Below are positions 6,536-11,875 of a stretch of 11,875 nt of DNA, piece by piece. Position numbers and translations under genes: made by a program. This DNA is from Euryarchaeota archaeon UBA19 (lineage in GTDB: Archaea > Thermoplasmatota > Poseidoniia > Poseidoniales > Thalassarchaeaceae), in NCBI GenBank assembly GCA_002502175.1, contig DAPQ01000050.1, forward strand, positions 1-11,875, in the 5' to 3' direction. A model generated the notes under the pieces. The model was not told the origin of the DNA, searched no databases, and saw only the letters and a list, made by a program, of their open reading frames with translations. How positions within the stretch are numbered: position 1 is the first letter of the stretch; the number at the start of each line of letters is the position of its first letter.

Positions 6536-8602
6536 ATGCGACCTATCGGAAGTGTAGCAATCATCGGTGCTGGAAACATGGGCTCGGGAATCGCCCAGAA
6601 ATCTGCCCAAGAGCAATTCGATGTACAGATGGTTGACCGTGAGGAGCAATGGGTCGAACGCGGTCAATCGATTATTGCTAATTTTCTTGATGAAGCGATT
6701 GAAAGGCGAATCTTTCGCGAGACTGAGGCAGAGCAAATCAAAGCTAGAATCACCGGTGTTGTTGGAACCGAAAACGTCGCCAAAGATACCGACCTAGTTA
6801 TCGAGGCTGTTTTCGAAGACTTCGATATCAAAACCGCTGTGTTCGCGACCCTTGATGAGGTATGCGACGAACACACAATTCTCGCTTCGAACACCTCTTC
6901 TTTGAGCGTCAATGCTCTTGCCGAAGCGACTGGTAGACCAGATCGCTTCGTTGGTTTACATTTCTTTTACCATCCAGCCAAAAATAGGCTAATCGAAATA
7001 ATCCCTGCGGAAACTACCTCCAAGCAATCCCTAGATGCAGTAGAACAGTATTGCAAAACAATGGGTAAGGTCGTAATCATCTGTAAAGATCGACCTGGTT
7101 TCGTTGTAAACCGCTTCTTTGTTCCTTGGCTAAACGAAGCCTGTTTATTATTGCAAGAGGGAGTTGCTACCGCTGCGGCAATCGATGCGGTCGCTGAAAA
7201 GGCATTCCGAATAGGAATGGGACCATTTGCCCTAATGAACTTGACAGGACCTCCTATCGCCTTACATTCCACAGATTACCTAGCAGAACAATTGGATTGC
7301 CCCCGCTACACCGGAGCAGCGAATCTTAGGAAGATGGTGGAAGAAGGAGAAATGTGGGATATCGGTGAGGATTCCGAATGTAGTGATGAGGCGGCGGCAA
7401 TCATTCGCCAGCGATTAATGGGTCAAGTATTCGCAGTCTCCGCCCAGATTGTCGACGAAGAAATCTGTTCCATGGAAGATGTTGACCGTGGGGCCAAAGT
7501 AGGACTACGTTGGGCTCTAGGGCCTTTCGAAATAGCAAATCGAATTGGGATTTCAGAAGCGGTGTCAATGGCTCAATCATACGCAGATTTGGCGGAATTC
7601 GAGTTGCCGAATTGGTTTGCTGAATTGACTGAACCTCTGGAATTCAATTATGTAGACACTCATGTTGATGGCGAAGTTGCAACTGTTAGAATCAATAGAC
7701 CCGAAGCAATGAATGCCCTAAACGAAGTTGTTGTGGAACAATTAGGCAACGCACTTGATTCTCTAAACTCTCGTGAGGATATCAAAACAATAGTGCTTGA
7801 TGGAGCGGGTAAAGCATTCGTCGCGGGAGCCGATGTCAAATTCTTTGTCGATAAGATTCAGGCTGATTCATTTCCCGATATTTACGAATTCACAGCCCGC
7901 GGTCATGAAGTACTGAACAAATTAGAAAATTCAGACAAGACAACAATCGCTCTAACTACGGGATTAGCACTTGGAGGGGGATTGGAATTAGCCCTCGCCT
8001 GTGATTATCGAATTGGAACAAGGAGAACACAATTTAGATTCCCAGAAACTAGTATCGGAATCTACCCTGGTCTAGGAGGCACCCAGCGCACTCCTCGAAT
8101 TTGTGGAATTGAGGCGGCTAGGTTCGCCGTTCTTGCAGGAAATTTCCTTAACGCTGGTAGTGCGGCCTCACTTGGCCTTCTCACTCATTTAGTCGACCCA
8201 AGCGAAGTTGAACAAACCGTATCTGCTATTTCATCTTCAGGTAAACCAAGCAACAAGTATCCTGCAAGGCCTGCTGATAGTTCCCATCCAGCCGCTGCAT
8301 TCGCCCTTGAGTTTTACAATGATGCAAACATGGAATCTCTAGCGGCTGGTAATTGTCCAGAAGGTTTTGATCCTGAAGACAAGATGGTATCACGCCAACT
8401 GAAATCACTCAGCAGAACTGCTCCAATCGCCCTTTCAATGGCTAGTGATTTACTCAATGATGCGGTACTTACTGGGGATGATCTCCAGCAAGGTCTAGCC
8501 TTGGAACTAGAGCGACTTGACGATATATTCGCTAGCTCTGATGCACTCGAGGGGCTAAGCGCACTTATCCAGGGGCGTAGACCAAATTACACTAACAGCT
8601 AA
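6536..8602 (+). CDS. bifunctional 3-hydroxyacyl-CoA dehydrogenase / enoyl-CoA hydratase
   Basis: This enzyme hydrates trans-2-enoyl-CoA to (S)-3-hydroxyacyl-CoA and oxidises that to 3-ketoacyl-CoA with NAD+, two consecutive steps of beta-oxidation or crotonyl-CoA metabolism in the cytoplasm. The dehydrogenase comes first: the NAD site G11-A-G13-NM-G16 in a Rossmann fold, and the catalytic pair H142 and E154 in LHFFYHPAKNRLIEII at the family's 12-residue spacing. The 3HCDH helical domains follow from about 187 to 365 (PGFVVNRFF, and a second copy around GLRWALGPFEIANRIG). The crotonase domain runs from about 370, with oxyanion-loop AFVAGADVK, then GGGLE484LALACD and FPE504TSIG. These two Glu are 20 apart, as in rat enoyl-CoA hydratase. 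The C-terminal SSDALEGLSALIQGRRPNY is the usual crotonase end. Dehydrogenase-before-hydratase is the archaeal/actinobacterial order, opposite to FadB. No thiolase or acyl-CoA dehydrogenase is nearby. Confidence 0.95.
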   Translation: MRPIGSVAIIGAGNMGSGIAQKSAQEQFDVQMVDREEQWVERGQSIIANFLDEAIERRIFRETEAEQIKARITGVVGTENVAKDTDLVIEAVFEDFDIKTAVFATLDEVCDEHTILASNTSSLSVNALAEATGRPDRFVGLHFFYHPAKNRLIEIIPAETTSKQSLDAVEQYCKTMGKVVIICKDRPGFVVNRFFVPWLNEACLLLQEGVATAAAIDAVAEKAFRIGMGPFALMNLTGPPIALHSTDYLAEQLDCPRYTGAANLRKMVEEGEMWDIGEDSECSDEAAAIIRQRLMGQVFAVSAQIVDEEICSMEDVDRGAKVGLRWALGPFEIANRIGISEAVSMAQSYADLAEFELPNWFAELTEPLEFNYVDTHVDGEVATVRINRPEAMNALNEVVVEQLGNALDSLNSREDIKTIVLDGAGKAFVAGADVKFFVDKIQADSFPDIYEFTARGHEVLNKLENSDKTTIALTTGLALGGGLELALACDYRIGTRRTQFRFPETSIGIYPGLGGTQRTPRICGIEAARFAVLAGNFLNAGSAASLGLLTHLVDPSEVEQTVSAISSSGKPSNKYPARPADSSHPAAAFALEFYNDANMESLAAGNCPEGFDPEDKMVSRQLKSLSRTAPIALSMASDLLNDAVLTGDDLQQGLALELERLDDIFASSDALEGLSALIQGRRPNYTNS

Positions 8603-8689
8603 TTTTCTACAAAGAAGAATAGCGCGACCAGGAAGGTGCCTTTACGGCCGCCATCCCACGAATTAGTTGCTCTTTTACTTGATTCCAAT

Positions 8690-8758
8690 TCAAGAGATCA
8701 CCTCATCATTCCAGTTTTCCATTATCTCATCAACCCAGTTCTCTAGCCATTTATCCAT
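8690..8758 (-). CDS. possible 22-residue micropeptide (doubtful)
   Basis: On the minus strand an ATG at 8758 opens a 22-codon frame ending in TGA at 8690-8692. The ATG is preceded by GGAGAT about 6 nt upstream, a fair Shine-Dalgarno match. The peptide is acidic, rich in Trp and Asn, and contains an eight-residue imperfect repeat (ENWVDEIM / ENWNDEVI). It could be a true micropeptide, the remnant of a longer gene, or chance. The repeat that generates it would produce such a pattern even without selection on protein. Confidence 0.2.
   Translation of the reverse strand: MDKWLENWVDEIMENWNDEVIS
8702..8749. repeat. 24-bp imperfect tandem repeat, two copies
   Basis: The copies start at 8702 and 8726 and both begin CTCATCA followed by CCAGTT two bases later. 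The first 20 bases match at 16 positions. A 24-bp unit is a multiple of three, which fits the repeat being or having been coding. Confidence 0.5.
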
Positions 8759-8780
8759 TTCTTCATCTCCGGTGTATTAT

Positions 8781-8804
8781 TGCATCTCGGTGCAGTTTTC
8801 ACAC
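8781..8804. promoter_or_regulatory. upstream diverged copy of the HxlR promoter palindrome
   Basis: TGCATCTCGGTGCA followed by GTTTTCACAC resembles TGCACTTAGGTGCA followed by TTTTATACAC at 8849-8871. Eleven of the first 14 bases match, and the flank matches with one gap. The copies are 68 bp apart. It may be a second operator or a decayed duplicate promoter. Confidence 0.35.
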
Positions 8805-8848
8805 CTAACGAATTGGTGCCCCTATATGAATCGGATAGAGTACGTGGT

Positions 8849-8862
8849 TGCACTTAGGTGCA
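8849..8862. promoter_or_regulatory. palindromic operator-like site abutting the TATA box
   Basis: TGCAC-TTAG-GTGCA has perfect 5-bp arms and ends exactly where the T-rich TATA element begins, so a protein bound here would cover the BRE position. HxlR-family proteins commonly bind palindromes and control their own gene, which makes self-regulation a reasonable inference. Confidence 0.45.
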
Positions 8863-8869
8863 TTTTATA
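8863..8869 (+). promoter_or_regulatory. TATA box of the HxlR gene
   Basis: TTTTATA lies about 35 nt before the ATG at 8901. With initiation about 25 nt downstream of the box, the mRNA would have a leader of roughly ten bases or less. This supports 8901, not the more upstream in-frame ATG at 8667, as the true start. Confidence 0.6.
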
Positions 8870-8885
8870 CACTAGATACGTAGTG
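8870..8885. promoter_or_regulatory. second palindrome between TATA box and predicted start site
   Basis: CACTA-GATACG-TAGTG has perfect 5-bp arms. Its centre is 22 bp (about two helical turns) from the centre of the palindrome at 8849-8862, so both would face the same side of the DNA with the TATA box between them. This looks like a repressor arrangement, but no binding data exist. Confidence 0.35.
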
Positions 8886-8900
8886 CGTAACCTGTTGTAC

Positions 8901-9353
8901 ATGAGTCGCCAACCGATGACCCTGTCAGAGAAGGACTTCAATTACGTTCAGAAGTCCATAGTTGAAGTTCAAAGAAGCGGTCGAAGTATCAGAAAGATAT
9001 TCGCCGCGTATTATGATGAAGATGTGGACATTGGCTGGGAAGTTGATGCAGCGGTTGATGCCTTTGAGATGTTCTCATCTCGTTGGACAATAGAAATTCT
9101 AGCCGCGCTATACATCGCCGGGGATCGTCGATTCAATGAACTGAGGACACTACTAAGGGGAATTTCATCTCGTACCCTTTCTGACAAATTAACAACCTGT
9201 CAGGAACATGGTCTAGTCGAGAGAGTTGTGGAAGAAGGTCCGCCTATTCGGGTTACATACCGATTAACCACTCATGGCAGAACCTGCGGTCGCCTTCTTG
9301 GCCCGTTGGTCGCTTACATGAAGACTCACAAGGAATTGATTGAATCGGAATAA
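8901..9353 (+). CDS. HxlR-family winged-helix transcription regulator
   Basis: This 150-residue protein has a charged N-terminal helix region (about 1-50) followed by an HxlR domain at about 52-142. Visible landmarks are AFEMFSSRWTIEILAALYIAGDRRFNELRTLLRGISSRTLSDKL (the helix-turn-helix), then HGLVERVVEEGPPIRVTYRLTTHGR (the wing and its hydrophobic strand). The Cys that many redox- or electrophile-sensing HxlR proteins carry just before this block is absent: the only Cys are 100 and 129. The signal sensed is therefore unlikely to be read through that residue. ATG 8901 is chosen because promoter and operator-like sites lie just upstream; ATG 8916 (M6) is possible. It probably acts as a dimer, most likely on its own promoter. 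Confidence 0.85.
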   Translation: MSRQPMTLSEKDFNYVQKSIVEVQRSGRSIRKIFAAYYDEDVDIGWEVDAAVDAFEMFSSRWTIEILAALYIAGDRRFNELRTLLRGISSRTLSDKLTTCQEHGLVERVVEEGPPIRVTYRLTTHGRTCGRLLGPLVAYMKTHKELIESE

Positions 9354-9451
9354 TCGCTGATTTTGGGGATTTTACCCTGCGTTAGAAATACGATGCATAC
9401 TTGATTCATACAGCCGCATCCTTCAAAGGCTGAACATCATGGAATTGGGCC

Positions 9452-10105
9452 ATGGCGTTGATAGAACAGTGGCGCAGTAAGCGTTCTATCGTCGTTGACG
9501 GGCTCGTTGCACTGGCAGGAGGTGCTTTTGGCCTTGGAGCACTACTTCCAGGCATGGTTCCTCCTGCAGCCCAAGGCACACTTTCAGCACCAAGAGAGAA
9601 TTGGGAAAATCCGGTTCGAGCCCGAATAATGTCGACTCTAAATCGTTCTCCGGGGATTCATTTTCGAGAGTTACAACGAAGACTGGATGCAGCAAATGGA
9701 ACTCTACGACATCATCTAGATGTTCTTGTTGCAGAAAAATCGGTTACTACAATGTCAGTAAATGGACGAACCTGTTACTACGCTGGCGCACCCGCCCAAG
9801 TTGAGATTCTAATCGGCACTGGAGTTACTGATGATGCTAGGGCTGCTTCCATGCTACCCGTTGGACTATCCGAATTACAACAGGCAGTTGTAGCCCGTCT
9901 GACTCGCTCTGATTCACCTCGCTCGCAAGCCGCACTTGCAAGGGATCTAGGTAGGTCACGTTCAGCGGTTCACTCAGCATTAGGGGTGCTCAGAACTAGA
10001 GGCATAGTAGCTGAGGGAGAATTGCGATTAGCAGACCACCTCAGTGGTCTGAAAACTTCCAAATTGGAGTATAACTGGCTAGATTTACGGGCAGAAATGG
10101 CTTAG
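9452..10105 (+). CDS. double winged-helix protein with N-terminal hydrophobic segment
   Basis: This 217-residue protein is probably a membrane-tethered DNA-binding regulator. Residues about 13-37 (IVVDGLVALAGGAFGLGALLPGMV) are hydrophobic and Gly-rich, long enough to span the membrane once, preceded by the basic RSKRS. A first winged helix at about 53-112 is ArsR/MarR-like (NPVRARIMSTL, FRELQRRLDAANGTLRHHLDVL, and a wing ending in NGRTCYYA). A second at about 140-195 contains SQAALARDLGRSRSAVHSALGVLRTRGIV. Tandem winged helices after a membrane segment recur in archaeal regulators, but I cannot name a family or target. The preceding gap (9354-9451) has T-rich runs after the HxlR stop and no convincing TATA box at 25-30 nt. 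An ATG at 9439 is out of frame. Confidence 0.75.
   Translation: MALIEQWRSKRSIVVDGLVALAGGAFGLGALLPGMVPPAAQGTLSAPRENWENPVRARIMSTLNRSPGIHFRELQRRLDAANGTLRHHLDVLVAEKSVTTMSVNGRTCYYAGAPAQVEILIGTGVTDDARAASMLPVGLSELQQAVVARLTRSDSPRSQAALARDLGRSRSAVHSALGVLRTRGIVAEGELRLADHLSGLKTSKLEYNWLDLRAEMA
10032..10051. repeat. perfect 8-bp inverted repeat inside the 3' end of the regulator gene
   Basis: CAGACCAC-CTCA-GTGGTCTG would form a stable hairpin in RNA or serve as a palindromic protein site. It lies in codons for D195-H-L-S-G-L200, 54 nt before the stop and about 87 nt before the next start. It could be chance, an operator for the downstream gene, or a transcript-stability element. Confidence 0.4.
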
Positions 10106-10107
10106 GC

Positions 10108-10114
10108 TAAAATA
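10108..10114 (+). promoter_or_regulatory. TATA-like box for the two-TM protein gene
   Basis: TAAAATA is centred 27 nt before the ATG at 10138, the spacing for a leaderless archaeal transcript. The nearby TATATT at 10131 is too close to the start to serve it. Confidence 0.4.
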
Positions 10115-10137
10115 GTCATTTTTTCCCACTTATATTC

Positions 10138-10803
10138 ATGAATAATGGTACTAAGGTCACCATTGGTATTGGCGCACTATTTTTGTTAGCTGGAATCGGT
10201 TTGACATTTCTAGGCGGCAATAATGCAGCCGGAATAGAGGATTTTGACGTGAAAGAAGACAGGGTATGGTCAGGAAATTCAGGAATCTATGTCCATGAAA
10301 TTTCTGATGATGTCGTGTTAATCTTTGTCAGTGATGACGTAAGATGTGATGAGTTTGATATGCGGATATCTAGAGAAGATGGGGAAGACTCCAAAGTAAA
10401 ATACAATCATGATGATTGCACTTCGGATGGTTCGATGCCAGCTGGATATACAGATGACCCGGCGGGATGGTATCACATGGGTGCAATAAGCGGTCTTGAG
10501 CAAGGTGTCTCATACAATATTACCACATCCGATGAATTTTCTGCGGTTTCTGAAGATTTAATCATAGAAATTTTAGAGGGGTTCTTTGGAGCGATTTTTG
10601 GTATCGGTGGAGGCGTTGGTTGTATCTGCTGTGGAGTTGTAATTTTGATAATTGGTGGGATTATGGCAGTGACTTCTGGTGGAAATAAATCTCAAACACA
10701 AATCGAAATTACTCCTTCAGTTGAGGTGGATTCCAACAAAGAGGAAGAAGTAGAAGAGTACGATAAAGAAGAGAAAAAATGGTATGAAGATGATTCCCCG
10801 TAA
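10138..10803 (+). CDS. two-TM membrane protein with extracytoplasmic domain and charged tail, unknown function
   Basis: I do not recognise a family. The 221-residue protein has TM1 at about 7-26, then an acidic soluble domain at about 28-145, predicted outside, with one Cys pair (C70, C94) suited to a disulfide. TM2 at about 149-178 is unusually Gly-rich and contains C162-I-C164-C165. The tail at 180-221 is highly charged and ends EEKKWYEDDSP. The topology (both termini cytoplasmic) is inferred from hydrophobicity only. The ATG at 10138 is supported by a TATA-like box at leaderless spacing. It lies 32 nt after the double winged-helix gene, so a functional link is possible but not shown. Confidence 0.7.
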   Translation: MNNGTKVTIGIGALFLLAGIGLTFLGGNNAAGIEDFDVKEDRVWSGNSGIYVHEISDDVVLIFVSDDVRCDEFDMRISREDGEDSKVKYNHDDCTSDGSMPAGYTDDPAGWYHMGAISGLEQGVSYNITTSDEFSAVSEDLIIEILEGFFGAIFGIGGGVGCICCGVVILIIGGIMAVTSGGNKSQTQIEITPSVEVDSNKEEEVEEYDKEEKKWYEDDSP

Positions 10804-10855
10804 TCGTCAAACCATCTCTGATTGAGTCTTCTAAGTCAGGTTTGAAACAGAATCC

Positions 10856-10862
10856 TATTACA
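10856..10862 (+). promoter_or_regulatory. TATA-like box for the right-edge regulator gene
   Basis: TATTACA is centred 28 nt before the ATG at 10887, the leaderless spacing seen at other starts in this window. No Shine-Dalgarno site is visible. Confidence 0.35.
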
Positions 10863-10886
10863 CATTGAATTTCGCCAAGTGGTTGT

Positions 10887-11875
10887 ATGTTCCGCATCCG
10901 CTTGGTAGAACAGCCAATGCCTACCGGTTCTAAAGACCCAGATGTGCTACTCGCTTGGCTGCTCGATTCAATGGGTTTAGTTCGATCAAGAACAGAAGGA
11001 GCAACCGTTGATGAAGAGCAAGGTGCGATACATCGAATGGTAAGGCACACACTTCTGGAAGAGCCACTGAAGGGGTGGGATAACTCGGCTATTTCCGAAT
11101 TCTCAGGACTTTCTCAAACAGGAGTTCACAATCAGATGCACAAATTGCGTGAAGTTGGCCTAATCAGTTCTAGATTGCAAGGAAGGTGGCATGTCAACGT
11201 ACTTCGTGGTGGTTCAATGGCCTCGTCTGTAGAATTGATTGCAGTTCAAACTCGTGCCATTGCGATGATGAGATTGGCTGAACTTAGTGATGCTATATCC
11301 GATTCAGAGTCCCGAATGCAAGAAGTCGGAGAGGAAGAATCACAATCATTCAGAATAGATATTGCCGAGCCTGGACCTACACCTGAAGATTCAGACAGGC
11401 TCGATTGTTTGCTTGCTGATTTTGGTATCACAGGTGATAGAGTCAAGAAAGGAGATACCGTTACTCGCAGAGTATTCGATGAATTGGCTACAAGCGAAAG
11501 ACCTCTGACTCTGCAAACTTTGACCGACAGGACAGGAGAAACTCGTTCTCGTTCTCAACGTGTAGTGGAACGATTGCGACAGGCAGGAATCGTCGACAGG
11601 GTGGCTATGCGTGACCGCATTGCCATGGATGTATACACTGGATTATTGCGACAGTATACGGCTAGAGGAGAAGAATGGTTGATGGGAAGAGGGGGTCTTG
11701 GTAGGCTGGATGAAAATGTTTCATCGGCACTGATTAAGGGTGTTCGCAAAGATAAGTTGAGTATTGAGAAGGTCGAAGAAATACTCTCTGAAGTATCGAT
11801 TGATTCCCAGCGTCTATTGCTCAACACTCTCGGTGGAAGGATGCCATATGGATATCGAATAGCTGGAAGAAATGG
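10887..11875 (+). CDS. double winged-helix DNA-binding protein, 3' end cut by window edge
   Basis: An open frame starts at ATG 10887 (in-frame TGA at 10866-10868 just upstream) and runs 329 codons to the right edge without a stop. Residues about 50-105 form a winged helix (GWDNSAISEFSGLSQTGVHN, then MHKLREVGLISSRLQGRWHV). Residues about 110-185 look like a helical linker with an acidic stretch (SDSESRMQEVGEEESQSF). Residues about 192-245 form a second winged helix (RRVFDELATSERPLTLQTL, TRSRSQRVVERLRQAGIVDR). More helical sequence follows to the edge. It has no membrane segment in the visible part. It is probably a transcription regulator; target and family are unknown. Codon texture is like its neighbours, so it does not look foreign. 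M11 is an alternative start. Confidence 0.8.
   Translation, partial: MFRIRLVEQPMPTGSKDPDVLLAWLLDSMGLVRSRTEGATVDEEQGAIHRMVRHTLLEEPLKGWDNSAISEFSGLSQTGVHNQMHKLREVGLISSRLQGRWHVNVLRGGSMASSVELIAVQTRAIAMMRLAELSDAISDSESRMQEVGEEESQSFRIDIAEPGPTPEDSDRLDCLLADFGITGDRVKKGDTVTRRVFDELATSERPLTLQTLTDRTGETRSRSQRVVERLRQAGIVDRVAMRDRIAMDVYTGLLRQYTARGEEWLMGRGGLGRLDENVSSALIKGVRKDKLSIEKVEEILSEVSIDSQRLLLNTLGGRMPYGYRIAGRN

Larger units (their letters stand above)
8603..8900. other. 298-nt intergenic region between the dehydrogenase/hydratase and HxlR genes
   Basis: T-rich runs soon after 8602 could end transcription in the archaeal manner. The middle holds a 24-bp tandem repeat with a possible tiny minus-strand ORF. 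The right third holds the promoter and operator-like repeats of the HxlR gene. The plus-strand reading frame stays open from 8667 into the HxlR gene, but its first 78 codons read as low-complexity Ser/Ile/Tyr/Phe text without domain character and cross the promoter, so I treat them as non-coding. Confidence 0.6.

Noticed and set aside
6664..6912. Minus-strand frames opposite the dehydrogenase domain
   Set aside because: The plus strand encodes a clear enzyme with all catalytic residues here; the antisense reading has no recognisable content.
8667..8900. N-terminal extension of the HxlR regulator by 78 codons from ATG 8667
   Set aside because: The added text is low-complexity, has no family counterpart, and runs through the TATA box and palindromes.
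9486..9695. Minus-strand frame opposite the double winged-helix gene
   Set aside because: It shadows a convincing regulator and has no independent support.
1..11875. tRNA, rRNA, CRISPR or mobile element
   Set aside because: I saw no cloverleaf, rRNA-like block, regularly spaced repeats, transposase/integrase or terminal repeats in the gaps.

Overview
The window most resembles a marine planktonic euryarchaeon of the Poseidoniales (Marine Group II) or a close relative. This is an inference, because there is no rRNA or other marker gene here. The supporting signs are TATA-like boxes about 25-30 nt upstream of several ATGs (leaderless archaeal transcription), strong Shine-Dalgarno sites only at internal operon cistrons, large secreted Ig/PKD-type surface proteins with a C-terminal membrane anchor, an enzyme fused in the order 3-hydroxyacyl-CoA dehydrogenase then enoyl-CoA hydratase, and several archaeal winged-helix regulators. 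Base composition looks even and moderate, with no insertion sequence, integrase, tRNA or CRISPR array.

Layout. Bases 2-1183 (+) hold a GT4-type glycosyltransferase cut by the left edge. Bases 1242-2063 (+) encode a very acidic, membrane-anchored extracytoplasmic protein with six Cys and a His cluster. It meets a minus-strand operon tail to tail, with interlocked stop codons. The operon runs 6419 to 2060: an 884-residue surface protein with a choice-of-anchor-V-like head carrying CxCH, then Ig-like/PKD/FN3-like repeats and an anchor; a 375-residue anchored protein with a CxxxCH motif after its signal peptide; and a small 5-TM protein resembling the DUF2231 membrane family. The cistrons overlap by 1 nt (TGATG, TAATG), so they are probably co-translated. 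This operon is the best candidate here for an undescribed system: a cell-surface module combining two unusual Cys/His motifs with a polytopic membrane partner.

Divergently, 6536-8602 (+) encodes the bifunctional dehydrogenase/hydratase with all catalytic residues visible. Two abutting palindromes lie before its start. The 298-nt gap 8603-8900 holds a possible 22-codon minus-strand ORF on a 24-bp tandem repeat, then a promoter for an HxlR-family regulator (8901-9353). That promoter is framed by two palindromes about two helical turns apart, and a diverged copy of the upstream palindrome plus flank lies 68 bp upstream, suggesting autoregulation.

The right end (9452-11875, +) holds a double winged-helix protein with an N-terminal hydrophobic segment, a two-TM protein with a Cys-rich membrane segment and a charged tail, and a second double winged-helix protein that runs off the right edge without a stop. 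The run of DNA-binding proteins interleaved with small membrane proteins looks like a regulatory/envelope neighbourhood, but nothing ties them to one pathway.
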